Shown: positions 27,745 to 37,032, numbered from the stretch's first letter. The stretch is 64,000 bases of DNA from CAZKAP01 sp964552195 (GCA_964552195.1 CAZKFM010000001.1:372001-436000); one strand, 5' to 3'. Notes: generated by a model not told the origin, from the letters alone. Translations and numbers: made by a program.

Positions 27745-29250
27745 TTAGTCGGTCTTGGCCCAGTGAAGGGCGGTTTCTACGGATCGCCGCCAGCCTTGCA
27801 GTTTGTTCCGCAGATCCTCGTCCAAAGGACGGGGATCGAAAGAGCGATCCACATCCCAAATATCCTGTATTTCATCAATACTTCCCCAAAATCCTTCGCA
27901 AATTCCCGCCAGGAAAGCCGCTCCCATGGCCGTGGACTCGAGTATGCCCGGCCGGAGAATGCGGCTCTGAAGGATGTCAGACTGGAACTGCATGAGCATA
28001 TCGTTGACGGTGGCGCCACCGTCAACGCGCAGTTCTTCGATTTTCAGACCGGAGTCGGCCTCCATACACTCGAGCACGTCCCTTGTCTGGTAGGCTATGG
28101 ATTCCAGGGCTGCTCTGGCGATATGGGCCTTATTGCTCCCGCGCGAAAGGCCTGTTACCAGTCCCCGGGCCTCCTGGTTCCAGTGGGGGGCACCCAGTCC
28201 TGCAAATGCAGGAACCACGTAAACCCCGTCGGTATCCTCCACACTGAGAGCCAGCTCCTCCACCTGGTCCGAGCTGTCGAAAAAGCGGAGCTCGTCTCTT
28301 AGCCATTGCACTACTGCACCCGCTATGAAAATACTACCTTCCAGCGCATAGGATACTTCTCCCCCGATGGACCAGGCGATGGTAGTCAGCAGTTTATGTC
28401 GTGAAATACGAGGGTTTGTCCCGATATTCATCAACATAAAACAACCCGTGCCGTAGGTGTTCTTTACCATGCCCTCCCGGGTGCACAGCTGTCCGAACAA
28501 GGCCGCCTGCTGGTCTCCGGCTATGCCGGAGAGAGGCAGTGTTTGTCCAAACCAATCCGATATGCTGTAGGTGATCCGTGTACTACTCTCCACGACACGG
28601 GGAAGCATTGCAGCCGGTATGCTGAACAGATCAAGCAGTTCGTTGTCCCAGTCCAGGGAGGTGATGTTGAAGAGCTGGGTACGGGATGCGTTTGTGATAT
28701 CCGTGAGGTGATCCCGGCCTCCACTGAGCTTCCATATCAACCAGGAATCGATAGTGCCGGCACAGAGCTCGCCTTTTTCGGCCCTGTCCCGGGCCCCTTC
28801 CACCTGCTCCAGTATCCACCGGAGTTTGGAAGCGGAAAAGTAGGCATCGATGAGCAGCCCGGTCTTCTCCTGTAATAAAGATTCCCTGCCTTGTGCCTTA
28901 AGCTGATTGCAGAAGTCCGAGGTCCGGCGATCCTGCCAGACTATGGCTGGATAAATCGGTTTTCCGGTGGAGCGATCCCATACTACTACCGTTTCCCTCT
29001 GATTGGTAATGCCTATGGCGGCAATGGCCTCCGCTCCTTTCCCTGACTCTTCAATCACCGCACGGGCAGTCTCCAGTACGCTTTCCCAGATTTCTTCCGG
29101 GTCGTGCTCTACCCAGCCGCTTTTGGGATAGTATTGCTTGAATTCCTTCTGTCTACTGTGGGCGATGTTTCCCTGTCGGTCGATAAGCAGGGACCTGCTG
29201 CTGGTTGTTCCCTGGTCGATTGACAGTATAAAGCTTTTGGTTTGTTCCAT
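27745..29250 (-). CDS. glpK: Glycerol kinase
   Basis: 501 residues, full family length. FGGY kinase marks: IDQGTTSSRSLLID at the N-terminus, WQDRRTSDFC, GIAGDQQAALFGQ, KNTYGTGCFMLMN and GLGAPHWNQEARG. It phosphorylates glycerol to glycerol-3-phosphate in the cytoplasm with ATP. It lies 8 bases after tspO and 3 bases before glpF on the same strand. With glpF broken, glycerol may enter by diffusion, or the kinase may use glycerol made inside. No glpD dehydrogenase is in this window. Confidence 0.97.
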   Translation of the reverse strand: MEQTKSFILSIDQGTTSSRSLLIDRQGNIAHSRQKEFKQYYPKSGWVEHDPEEIWESVLETARAVIEESGKGAEAIAAIGITNQRETVVVWDRSTGKPIYPAIVWQDRRTSDFCNQLKAQGRESLLQEKTGLLIDAYFSASKLRWILEQVEGARDRAEKGELCAGTIDSWLIWKLSGGRDHLTDITNASRTQLFNITSLDWDNELLDLFSIPAAMLPRVVESSTRITYSISDWFGQTLPLSGIAGDQQAALFGQLCTREGMVKNTYGTGCFMLMNIGTNPRISRHKLLTTIAWSIGGEVSYALEGSIFIAGAVVQWLRDELRFFDSSDQVEELALSVEDTDGVYVVPAFAGLGAPHWNQEARGLVTGLSRGSNKAHIARAALESIAYQTRDVLECMEADSGLKIEELRVDGGATVNDMLMQFQSDILQSRILRPGILESTAMGAAFLAGICEGFWGSIDEIQDIWDVDRSFDPRPLDEDLRNKLQGWRRSVETALHWAKTD

Positions 29251-29258
29251 GCTGATAT

Positions 29259-29741
29259 TTATGGATTTAGCCTCCAGATTTCGAAGTTAAGGACCCAGGC
29301 GAAACATACCCAGGCCAGATAGGGCACCATGAGCCAGGCACCTTTTATGCTGACTACCCTGAATTTTCGGATTGTGATGAAAATTAGGGGTATCAGAATG
29401 CTGATGACCACCAATCCCATACCTGTATTTTGAGTACCGAAGAATACCAGGCTCCACAGTGCATTGAACACCAGCTGGAACACGAAAAAGTACAGAGCGG
29501 TTTTCACCCAGCGGTGATGAAATCCCCGCGACCAGACCACACCGGCGGCCACACCCATGCAGACATACAAAAGGGTCCATACCGGGGCGAAAAGGTAATT
29601 GGGTGGAGTAAACGAGGGTTTTTCGAGAGCGGTATACCAGGTGTCTACCGATGAGCTGGTCGCGGCTCCGCTAATGAAGCCGACCGCCAGGCACGCCAGT
29701 ACACTCAGGCCGATCCGTGTTAAGACTTTCGAAGTTAGCAC
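29259..29741 (-). CDS. tspO: TspO/MBR family membrane protein
   Basis: 160 residues from a GTG start at 29741. Five membrane helices with the family's tryptophan-rich marks: KPSFTPPNYLFAPVWTLLY, NALWSLVFFG and the closing PYLAWVCFAWVLNFEIWRLN. TspO proteins bind porphyrins and sterol-like ligands and are tied to stress and tetrapyrrole handling. Placed 8 bases upstream of glpK, so probably in one transcript; the reason for that link is unknown. Confidence 0.92.
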   Translation of the reverse strand: MLTSKVLTRIGLSVLACLAVGFISGAATSSSVDTWYTALEKPSFTPPNYLFAPVWTLLYVCMGVAAGVVWSRGFHHRWVKTALYFFVFQLVFNALWSLVFFGTQNTGMGLVVISILIPLIFITIRKFRVVSIKGAWLMVPYLAWVCFAWVLNFEIWRLNP

Positions 29742-29857
29742 CGCCCCCGAATATACATTATTTTAACCTACGATTAACATGAAATTTAACAGGACTTTAC
29801 GTTAATTCCAAACGAAGGGGGGCTACCAATCCCTGCCGCCACAGAAAGGATATATCC

Positions 29858-29865
29858 TATCTTTG
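29858..29865 (+). promoter_or_regulatory. -7 promoter box for mevalonate gene cluster
   Basis: TATCTTTG matches TAnnTTTG exactly, 22 bases before the ATG at 29888, in a 146-base gap shared with the divergent tspO-glpK-glpF unit. No clear -33 TTTG seen. Confidence 0.6.
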
Positions 29866-29887
29866 CACGTCCTACAACCCACAACCT

Positions 29888-30994
29888 ATGGATGAATTTA
29901 CATGGAGCTCATCTTCAGTAACGGGTTCGTCCCTTCCTGAGATGGAAGCCTACGAATGGAAGGCCCCCAGTAACATCGCTTTGGTCAAGTACTGGGGCAA
30001 ACACGGTATGCAACTGCCGTCCAATCCTTCGCTCAGCCTCACGCTGAACCGTTGTTTTACCCGTACCTCTATGATCTTCAAGCTCAAGTCAACAGCCGGG
30101 CAGGAGCCGGACTTTACCTTTTCGTTCGGGGGTGTTTCCAAGCCTGAGTTCGAACCCAAGATCCGAACCTTCTTTAAACGCATCCTGCCGTTTGTACCCT
30201 GGTTAAATTCTTACCGCATCGAAATCGACAGCAGCAATTCGTTTCCCCACAGCAGTGGGATTGCCTCCTCCGCGAGTTCTATGGCGGCTCTTTCGTTAGG
30301 CATCATGAGCATGGAAGAGGCGATATCCGAAGAAATGGATCCCCTGGGCTTTTTTAGGAAAGCTTCTTTCCTTTCCCGGCTGGGCTCGGGGAGTGCCTGC
30401 CGTAGCCTTTTCGGAGGTTATGTGAGCTGGGGCACCCATAATGACCTTGAGGGAAGCAGCGACTTACACGGTACGCCACTGGAAATAAAATTGTCGGATG
30501 CCTTCATCGATATGAGGGACACCATACTCATAGTGGAAGAAGGAAGTAAGTCGGTGAGCAGTACGGTTGGCCACGGCCTCATGGAGGGCCACCCCTTTGC
30601 GAGTGAGCGTTTTGAGAAGGCCCGCGCGAACCTGAGTGAATTGCTGTCCGTACTTTGGAAGGGAGAAACGAGTGAATTTATCAGGTTGGTGGAGAGCGAG
30701 GCACTCATGCTGCATGCCATGATGATGAGTGGAAACCCGTATTTTATGCTGATTAAGCCCAATACCCTGGAAATCATCCAGCGGATCTGGTCATGGAGAA
30801 AGGATACGGGTATAGACTGCTGTTTTACGCTGGACGCTGGAGCCAATGTCCATCTGTTGTATCCCGGGCATGAGGCTGAGTCCGTGGAATCCTTTATTTA
30901 CAGTGAGTTGGGGCCGCTCTGTCAGGAAGGCAGGTTTATAAAGGACCGTTTAGGACCGGGACCGGAGCGAATGTGGAAAGAGGACATTTTATAA
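29888..30994 (+). CDS. mvaD: Diphosphomevalonate decarboxylase
   Basis: 368 residues, GHMP-kinase fold. The N-terminal KAPSNIALVKYWGK and PSNPSLSLTLN segments and the ATP-binding HSSGIASSASSMAALSLG loop are diagnostic of MvaD; FTLDAGANVHLLYP holds the conserved late Asp region. The enzyme converts mevalonate-5-diphosphate to isopentenyl diphosphate, the last step of the mevalonate pathway. A mevalonate-type kinase gene and a prenyltransferase gene follow, making this an isoprenoid cluster. About 20 residues precede the usual N-terminus, so a start slightly inside (the Met at 29942) is possible. Confidence 0.93.
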   Translation: MDEFTWSSSSVTGSSLPEMEAYEWKAPSNIALVKYWGKHGMQLPSNPSLSLTLNRCFTRTSMIFKLKSTAGQEPDFTFSFGGVSKPEFEPKIRTFFKRILPFVPWLNSYRIEIDSSNSFPHSSGIASSASSMAALSLGIMSMEEAISEEMDPLGFFRKASFLSRLGSGSACRSLFGGYVSWGTHNDLEGSSDLHGTPLEIKLSDAFIDMRDTILIVEEGSKSVSSTVGHGLMEGHPFASERFEKARANLSELLSVLWKGETSEFIRLVESEALMLHAMMMSGNPYFMLIKPNTLEIIQRIWSWRKDTGIDCCFTLDAGANVHLLYPGHEAESVESFIYSELGPLCQEGRFIKDRLGPGPERMWKEDIL

Positions 30995-31051
30995 TTGTGT
31001 AATTAACTGATATTTGGCACTTTTACGCCACAAAAAACGCTTGAGGCGGTT

Positions 31052-31059
31052 TATTTTTG
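31052..31059 (+). promoter_or_regulatory. -7 promoter box before the GHMP kinase
   Basis: TATTTTTG matches TAnnTTTG exactly. A transcript would begin near 31065, about 25 bases before the TTG start at 31090, and would exclude an earlier in-frame TTG at 31057. This gives the kinase a promoter separate from mvaD. Confidence 0.55.
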
Positions 31060-31089
31060 TTTATATTTATATTCCAAAACATTAAACAA

Positions 31090-32028
31090 TTGAAAGGTCC
31101 ACTGTTTTACTCAAAGATTCTTCTTTTCGGAGAATACGGAATTATAAAGGATTCTAAAGGCCTTTCTATTCCATTCAACTACTTCAAAGGGGCATTGATT
31201 ATCGGTCCGGCCGAATCTGAAGAGGCACGGCGTTCCAACACCGCCCTCAAGAATTTTGCTGCCTACCTCAGGGAGCAGTCAGCCGAGCACCCTGGTCTGC
31301 TAAGCTTCGACTGGGAAGCCATGGAGAACGATCTCAGCGCTGGCATGCACTTCGACAGTTCGATCCCGCAGGGATATGGAATTGGTAGCAGCGGTGCCCT
31401 AGTGGCGGCCGTATACGATAAATACGCCTTTGATAAAATTACCGTACTGGAAAATCTTACCCGGGACAAGCTCCTCAGGCTCAAGGAAATATTTGGTCTT
31501 ATGGAGTCCTTTTTTCACGGAAAGTCATCCGGTCTGGACCCCCTGAACAGCTACTTAAGCCTGCCCATACTAATCAATTCGCGCGATCACATAGAATCGA
31601 CCAGCCTCCCTTCTCAAAACAAGGAAGGGAAAGGCGCCGTATTCCTTCTGGATAGCGGAGTAACCGGGGAAACGGCACCTATGGTAGAAATCTTCATGGA
31701 GAAAATGAAGAACGAGGGTTTCCGCAATGTCATCCGGGATGAATTTATTAAGCATACCGATGCCTGTGTGGATCTGTTCCTCAAGGGGGACATCAAGACC
31801 CTGTTTGGTCATGTGCGCTCGCTTTCCCATGTGGTCTTTGACAACTTCAAACCCATGATTCCCCAAAACTTTCACGGGCTCTGGAAACAGGGGATCGATA
31901 CCGGGGACTATTATCTCAAATTATGCGGTTCCGGAGGAGGGGGGTACTTTCTCGGCTTCACGGAGGATTTGGAAAAAGCCCGTAAATCACTGAAAGGTCA
32001 TCATTTGGAGGTCGTTTATACCTTCTAG
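31090..32028 (+). CDS. GHMP kinase, probable mevalonate kinase
   Basis: 312 residues from TTG at 31090, the start that lines up with the KGPLFYSKILLFGEYGII beginning I expect in flavobacterial homologues; an earlier TTG at 31057 sits on the promoter box. Motifs: SIPQGYGIGSSGALVAA (ATP loop), HGKSSGLDPLNSY (catalytic Asp region) and CGSGGGGYFLGF (motif 3). By fold and context it phosphorylates mevalonate, though phosphomevalonate kinase activity cannot be ruled out. Followed after 2 bases by the UbiA gene. Confidence 0.82.
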   Translation: MKGPLFYSKILLFGEYGIIKDSKGLSIPFNYFKGALIIGPAESEEARRSNTALKNFAAYLREQSAEHPGLLSFDWEAMENDLSAGMHFDSSIPQGYGIGSSGALVAAVYDKYAFDKITVLENLTRDKLLRLKEIFGLMESFFHGKSSGLDPLNSYLSLPILINSRDHIESTSLPSQNKEGKGAVFLLDSGVTGETAPMVEIFMEKMKNEGFRNVIRDEFIKHTDACVDLFLKGDIKTLFGHVRSLSHVVFDNFKPMIPQNFHGLWKQGIDTGDYYLKLCGSGGGGYFLGFTEDLEKARKSLKGHHLEVVYTF

Positions 32029-32030
32029 GC

Positions 32031-32951
32031 ATGGCCCTGCTGAACCGAACCACCCGCTGGAGGTTGTTTCAGCTCCTCAGCCTTTTTTCTGTAGTAAGGG
32101 GTTATAACGTGCTCATTGTAGCTCTGGCTCAGCTCCTGGCCGCCCTTTTTATACTCGCTCCGGAGCAGTCCCTGCGAACTGTGCTGCTGGATCCGAATCT
32201 GCTTCTCATCGTTCTGGCCTCGGGGCTTACCATTGCCTCGGGCTATATCATCAACAACTTTTACGATGCGGAGAAGGATCTGATCAATAAACCCACCAAG
32301 AGCATGCTGGACCGCCTGGTGCCGCAGCAGTTTAAGCTCACTACCTATTTCGTGCTCAACTTTCTCACCGTTTTTGCTGCGAGCTACATATCATTTAAGG
32401 CCGTGCTTTTTTTCTCGGCCTACATATTCGGAATCTGGTGGTATTCCCATAAGCTGAAGCGCTTTCCTCTGATTGGGAATCTGGTGTCGGCAACCCTGGC
32501 CATAGCCCCGTTTTTCGTCATTTTTGTCTATTACCGGAATTGGTCCTGGCATACGGAGATATTTTACCATGCCTTCTTCCTGTTCCTGATCGTGCTTTCT
32601 AGGGAATTTATTAAAGACCTCGAGAATATCGCTGGTGACCTCGCGCTCAATTATCGAACGGTTGCGGTGAGATTTGGCCCCCGCATATCCAAAGCGATAA
32701 TTACGTCCCTGCTTACCCTTTCACTCATTCCGGCCTATCTGCTGGTGGAAAATTTTGACCTGGGTTATATGTACGTGTATTTCCTGGGGTCCATGCTGCT
32801 GATATTGGCGGTGGTGTTCCTGCTTTGGTCGGCCCGCAGCAAGCCGCACTACATGTGGATACACAACATCCTCAAGTTCCTTATAGTCGCTGGCGTATTC
32901 AGCATCCTGCTCATTGAACCCGAGTTAATCCTCAAGCGTCTGTTCTCCTGA
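32031..32951 (+). CDS. UbiA-family prenyltransferase (geranylgeranylglyceryl-phosphate transferase-like)
   Basis: 306 residues with about eight membrane helices. The two Asp-rich UbiA motifs are present: NNFYDAEKD with NKPTKSML after it, and EFIKDLENIAGD. This group is usually annotated as geranylgeranylglycerol-phosphate geranylgeranyltransferase because it resembles the archaeal ether-lipid enzyme; its real acceptor in Flavobacteriia is not settled. Menaquinone or haem O roles are alternatives but normally have other gene neighbours. Its place after mvaD and a mevalonate kinase supports an isoprenoid donor. Confidence 0.85.
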   Translation: MALLNRTTRWRLFQLLSLFSVVRGYNVLIVALAQLLAALFILAPEQSLRTVLLDPNLLLIVLASGLTIASGYIINNFYDAEKDLINKPTKSMLDRLVPQQFKLTTYFVLNFLTVFAASYISFKAVLFFSAYIFGIWWYSHKLKRFPLIGNLVSATLAIAPFFVIFVYYRNWSWHTEIFYHAFFLFLIVLSREFIKDLENIAGDLALNYRTVAVRFGPRISKAIITSLLTLSLIPAYLLVENFDLGYMYVYFLGSMLLILAVVFLLWSARSKPHYMWIHNILKFLIVAGVFSILLIEPELILKRLFS

Positions 32952-32960
32952 AAAGGGTAC

Positions 32961-32968
32961 TACCTTTG
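32961..32968 (+). promoter_or_regulatory. -7 box placed for a leaderless rluB transcript
   Basis: TACCTTTG is an exact TAnnTTTG and is followed by five bases and then the ATG at 32974. If transcription starts at the usual distance, the first base of the mRNA is at or next to the A of the start codon. The same geometry recurs at 57087 and 60313. Confidence 0.55.
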
Positions 32969-32973
32969 CAGCT

Positions 32974-33855
32974 ATGAGTTCAAACAGAAGAAAACCCACA
33001 GGCCCGCGCTCCGGTACTGGTGGCCGTAAGTCAGGAACCGGAAGGGGAAAGGCGGGTCCGCGAAAGAGTGAGGGCCGTCCGAGGCCCGGAGCTGAAGGTA
33101 AGGGAGCACGCCCCTCCAAGCCTCCGGTTACCGGAGCCAGTGAAGGAATGCGTTTAAACCGCTATCTCGCCCAGGCAGGCATCTGCTCACGAAGGGAGGC
33201 GGATACCTTCATAGCGGCCGGTAGTGTGCAGGTCAACGGTTCGGTGGTTGCCGAAATGGGCTATCGGGTACAGCCCGGTGATACGGTTACCTTTGACGGC
33301 AAACAAATACAGGCCGAAAAGAAGGAGTATATCCTCCTTAACAAGCCCAAGAACTTTATCACCACGACCAGTGATGAAAAAGGGAGGCGGACGGTAATGG
33401 AACTCATATCCGGGGCGACCAACAACCGCTTGTATCCTGTGGGTCGACTGGATCGCAATACTACGGGACTATTGCTCTTCACCAACGACGGGGATCTCGC
33501 CAAAAAGCTGACACATCCCAAGTACGGAGTACGGAAGATTTACCACGTCCACCTGGACAAAAACCTCAAGGGATCCGATATGGAAAGGATTGCCGGTGGC
33601 CTGGAACTGGACGATGGCCCGATCGAAGTCGACGAGGTGAGCTTTATTCCGGACCGCAGCCACCGGGAGGTCGGATTGGAATTACATTCGGGGCGGAATC
33701 GGGTGGTTCGGAGAATATTCGAACACCTCGGTTATACAGTAGTCCGACTGGACCGTGTAGTATTTGCAGGGCTGACCAAAAAAGACTTGCCCAGAGGCCA
33801 CTGGCGCTCCCTTACAGAGCAGGAGGTGAGTAACCTGAAGATGATCCGCAATTAG
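32974..33855 (+). CDS. rluB: RluB/RsuA-type 23S/16S rRNA pseudouridine synthase
   Basis: 293 residues. A basic, Gly/Pro/Arg/Lys-rich tail of 58 residues comes first, then an S4 RNA-binding domain (MRLNRYLAQAGICSRREAD, about 59-110) and the catalytic domain with D160 in GRLDRNTTGLLLFTNDG and ending GRNRVVRRIFEHLGY. It turns a uridine of ribosomal RNA into pseudouridine; RluB versus RsuA/RluF cannot be fixed from this alone. The Met at residue 59 is a possible alternative start, but the promoter geometry favours 32974. Converges with argH, stop codons 1 base apart. Confidence 0.88.
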   Translation: MSSNRRKPTGPRSGTGGRKSGTGRGKAGPRKSEGRPRPGAEGKGARPSKPPVTGASEGMRLNRYLAQAGICSRREADTFIAAGSVQVNGSVVAEMGYRVQPGDTVTFDGKQIQAEKKEYILLNKPKNFITTTSDEKGRRTVMELISGATNNRLYPVGRLDRNTTGLLLFTNDGDLAKKLTHPKYGVRKIYHVHLDKNLKGSDMERIAGGLELDDGPIEVDEVSFIPDRSHREVGLELHSGRNRVVRRIFEHLGYTVVRLDRVVFAGLTKKDLPRGHWRSLTEQEVSNLKMIRN

Positions 33856-33856
33856 C

Positions 33857-35143
33857 TTACCAGGAAGCAAACAGCTTGAGTTTTTCCCTCAACTCGTCTA
33901 GGGCCAGATTGTCTTTGCTACCCAGATGGGTGTGCCTCACATGCTTTTCGGGCGTATAGGTGCCGGCTGCTATCTCTTCTGCCATTTCCCGGTAGGCATC
34001 CCGAAAAGGCACGCCGTTCAGTACGCGCTGATTCAGGCTGTCCACCGTATACAGGTAATCGTAGCGGGCATCCTCCAGGACTTCTGAATTCACCTCGATA
34101 TCCCGAAGGCAAAGTCCGAGCAGGTCCAGGCATTCCCAAATGGTTTCAAAACTCCGGATGGCGACTCCTTTGGAGAGTTGTAGGTCCCGATGGTAACCGG
34201 AGGGCAGGTTGGTGAGCAGGCCCCGGATTTGGAGGGAAGAGGCCTGCACCTGGTTGCAGTGTGCACGAATGAGCTCGAAGACGTCAGGATTCTTCTTATG
34301 AGGCATAATACTGCTACCCGTGGTAAAGCGATCCGGAAGCCGAACGAAACCGAAATTACCACCGCTGTACAGACATAAATCCATACACAGTCGGGAAAGA
34401 GTCCCGCCAACCGAGGCCAGCGCATCTACACAGATACCCTCTACTTTACCCCGGCTGAGCTGGGCGGCTATGGAGTTGTATTTGGTCGAACCGAAACTCA
34501 GTTTTCGTGTAGTACTCATGCGATCGATCGGGAATGAACTGCCATAACCTGCAGCGCTTCCGAGTGGATTCTGATCTGCTATGCGGTAGGCGGCCCCAAG
34601 CAGGCACAAGTCGTCGAGTAATTGCTCTGCGTAGGACGAAAACCATAGGCCGAATGAAGAAGGCATGGCCACCTGCATGTGGGTGTAACCAGGCATGCCG
34701 GTACTTCCATGTCGGGCGGCCAGATCAATCAGAACCCCGAACAAATCTATGGCCTGATCTTTTGTGCGGATTAGGGCATCCCTGAGGTATAGCTGCATGG
34801 CCACCAGGACCTGATCATTTCGGGAACGGGCCGTATGAATCTTCTTGCCCGTATCTCCAAGGAGTTCGATCAGACGGTGCTCGATCTGAGAGTGTACGTC
34901 TTCGAATTCCGATCGAATCTCCCAGCCCCTGGATTCCATTTCCCCGGCTACCCGATCCAGTCCTTCGATCAGGTCTCGGGCCTCCTCTGCGCTGATCAAT
35001 CCGGTCTCACCAAGCATTGCTGCATGCGCTTTGGATGCCTGTATATCGTATGGGGCCAGCCTACGGTCCCAGTGTCGGTCTTCGCCAACAGTGAATGCCT
35101 CTATTCGTGCATCCGTATCCATTCCTTTGTCCCAGATTTTCAT
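33857..35143 (-). CDS. argH: Argininosuccinate lyase
   Basis: 428 residues. The fumarase/aspartase-superfamily signature GSSIMPHKKNPD is present along with HTARSRNDQV and GYTHMQVAMPSSFGLW. Splits argininosuccinate into arginine and fumarate, the last step of arginine synthesis. It is the last gene of the arg operon, 12 bases after argE. Slightly shorter than the usual ~460 residues but with no missing motif. Confidence 0.96.
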   Translation of the reverse strand: MKIWDKGMDTDARIEAFTVGEDRHWDRRLAPYDIQASKAHAAMLGETGLISAEEARDLIEGLDRVAGEMESRGWEIRSEFEDVHSQIEHRLIELLGDTGKKIHTARSRNDQVLVAMQLYLRDALIRTKDQAIDLFGVLIDLAARHGSTGMPGYTHMQVAMPSSFGLWFSSYAEQLLDDLCLLGAAYRIADQNPLGSAAGYGSSFPIDRMSTTRKLSFGSTKYNSIAAQLSRGKVEGICVDALASVGGTLSRLCMDLCLYSGGNFGFVRLPDRFTTGSSIMPHKKNPDVFELIRAHCNQVQASSLQIRGLLTNLPSGYHRDLQLSKGVAIRSFETIWECLDLLGLCLRDIEVNSEVLEDARYDYLYTVDSLNQRVLNGVPFRDAYREMAEEIAAGTYTPEKHVRHTHLGSKDNLALDELREKLKLFASW

Positions 35144-35155
35144 ATGATAATTTTT

Positions 35156-36256
35156 TTACCCTTCAGGGCTTGTTCCTAAGAAGCTTTTGCGATAGCTGTC
35201 AATCAGGTTAATATACAGTTCGAGTCCTTCCTTTAATTCCGACAGGTGTATGTATTCGTCGGCGGTATGGGAGCGACGGCTATCCCCGGGTCCCAGCTTC
35301 AGGGATGGGCATTTTAGAGCGGCCTGGTCAGACAGCGTGGGCGAACCGTATGTACCACGTCCCAGCGCCCTGCCACACTGTACCAGGGGATGATCGCCGG
35401 GTATGGATGAACTTTCCAGCCGCAGTGATCGGGCCCTTAGCCTGCAGGGTGCCTGTTCTTGAAGTATGGCATCGATCTCCTCATTGGTATAGCAATCGTT
35501 GACGCGGACATCGATAACTAGATTTACCTCGGCAGGAACGACATTGTGCTGTTTGCCGGCAGAAATCTGGGTTACGGTTAGTTTCACGGCGCCCAAAGTA
35601 TCCGATTCCTCCGGAAACCTGAAATCCCGGAACCACCGGAGCACCTCGATGCATTGATAAATAGAATTTTGGTCATTGGGATGTGCGGCATGCGAGGGTG
35701 TACCTTCGACGGTAGCATCGTACACGATGAGTCCCTTTTCGGCTATGGCCAGGTCCAGTAAGGTGGGTTCACCCACTATGGCCAGGTCTATGGGGGGCAG
35801 CTGGGGAAGAAGTCCGGCCAGGCTGTCCTTGCCTGCGTTTTCTTCCTCTCCGGTAGCGGCCACCAGTAAATTGAAGGGCAGCTGCGATTGTTCCCTGTAA
35901 AAATGGGCAAAGCAGCCGAGCAGGCATACCAGGGCACCTCCGGCATCGTTACTACCCAGTCCGTAGAGTCGGTCGCCTTCCAGCTCGGGCTCGAACGGAT
36001 TTCGGGTGTAGGCCGAATTGGGCCGAACGGTATCGTGATGGGAATTCAGCAGCAGAGTCGGTTTTTCTGGGTCGTACTTGGCTTGCCATGCATATAGGTT
36101 GTTTGCCGTACGCTGATAGGGAATGTCTTCGCTTTCGAACCAGTCAGCTAAATGTGCCGCTGTCTCATCTTCTTCACCGGAAAACGATGGCGTAGCAATC
36201 AGTTTCTTCAGCAGGGTAAGTTGTTTCTGATACAGGGAATCGCGATAAGGAGTCAT
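35156..36256 (-). CDS. argE: N-acyl-ornithine/citrulline deacylase (M20 family, ArgE type)
   Basis: 366 residues, M20 metallopeptidase fold. Zinc-binding marks: NSHHDTVRP, GLGSNDAGGALV, and the catalytic Glu in ATGEEENAGKDS. In Bacteroidota with the succinyl-ornithine route the deacylation acts after the carbamoyl transfer, so the substrate here is more likely N-acyl-citrulline than N-acetylornithine (inference from the neighbouring transcarbamylase). Start overlaps argB stop by 4 bases. Confidence 0.9.
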   Translation of the reverse strand: MTPYRDSLYQKQLTLLKKLIATPSFSGEEDETAAHLADWFESEDIPYQRTANNLYAWQAKYDPEKPTLLLNSHHDTVRPNSAYTRNPFEPELEGDRLYGLGSNDAGGALVCLLGCFAHFYREQSQLPFNLLVAATGEEENAGKDSLAGLLPQLPPIDLAIVGEPTLLDLAIAEKGLIVYDATVEGTPSHAAHPNDQNSIYQCIEVLRWFRDFRFPEESDTLGAVKLTVTQISAGKQHNVVPAEVNLVIDVRVNDCYTNEEIDAILQEQAPCRLRARSLRLESSSIPGDHPLVQCGRALGRGTYGSPTLSDQAALKCPSLKLGPGDSRRSHTADEYIHLSELKEGLELYINLIDSYRKSFLGTSPEG

Positions 36257-37032
36257 CGTTCTAATTGTGTGAAGTTTGAAGCGGGTAAGGCAAAGTATCC
36301 CGCCTTGCCTATGGCCGCACTATCTGCGCCGAGTTCCAGTGCACGAAAGGCGGTATCGAGTTTGGGGATCATGCCGCTGGCAATCCGCCCTTCTTCCCGC
36401 AATTCAAGATAGAGCCTATGATTGAGCCTCGGAATAAGCGAACGGGAATCCTCCACCTCCCGGAGTACACCTTCTTTTTCAAAACAGTACCAGAGCCTGA
36501 CCCTAAATTCAGACGCCAGGGAAATGGCCACTTCCGAGGCGATGGTATCGGCATTGGTATTGAGCAATTGCCCCTTGCCATCATGGGTCAGGGCACAGAG
36601 CACGGGGCACAGACCCTGCCCGATCAGGGACGCCAGTAGATCGGACCTCACGCGATCCACGTCTCCTACCCAGCCGAAGTCTATGGGCCGGGCCGGTCGC
36701 TTATGCGAGCGGATCAGGTCGCCATCGACCCCGCTCAGGCCCAGGGCGTTGCATCCTTTGGCCTGCAGTTCGGCTACCAGTTGTTTGTTGATCAGGCCGG
36801 CGTATACCATAAGGGCAATCTCCAGAGTGGCATCGTCGGTGACCCTCCTTCCATCGATCATTTTGACATCGATTCCGGTCTCCTGTGCCATGGTCGTGGC
36901 CCGGTTTCCTCCGCCGTGCACGAGTATGCAGGCTTCATCTAGCGATGCCAGGGAATCCAGGCAAGCGTCCCTCGATATGGGGTCGTCCAGGAGCTTACCC
37001 CCGATTTTTATGATGTGCAATGCTGGCTTCAC
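36253..37032 (-). CDS. argB: N-acylglutamate kinase
   Basis: 259 residues, amino-acid kinase fold with IIKIGGKLLDD at the N-terminus, the HGGGNRAT loop, LSGVDGDLI and NTNADTIASEVA. Phosphorylates N-acetyl- or N-succinyl-glutamate. GTG start at 37032 overlapping the transcarbamylase stop (GTGA). The C-terminus (SGMIPKLDTAFRALELGA) is complete. Confidence 0.94.
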   Translation of the reverse strand: MKPALHIIKIGGKLLDDPISRDACLDSLASLDEACILVHGGGNRATTMAQETGIDVKMIDGRRVTDDATLEIALMVYAGLINKQLVAELQAKGCNALGLSGVDGDLIRSHKRPARPIDFGWVGDVDRVRSDLLASLIGQGLCPVLCALTHDGKGQLLNTNADTIASEVAISLASEFRVRLWYCFEKEGVLREVEDSRSLIPRLNHRLYLELREEGRIASGMIPKLDTAFRALELGADSAAIGKAGYFALPASNFTQLER

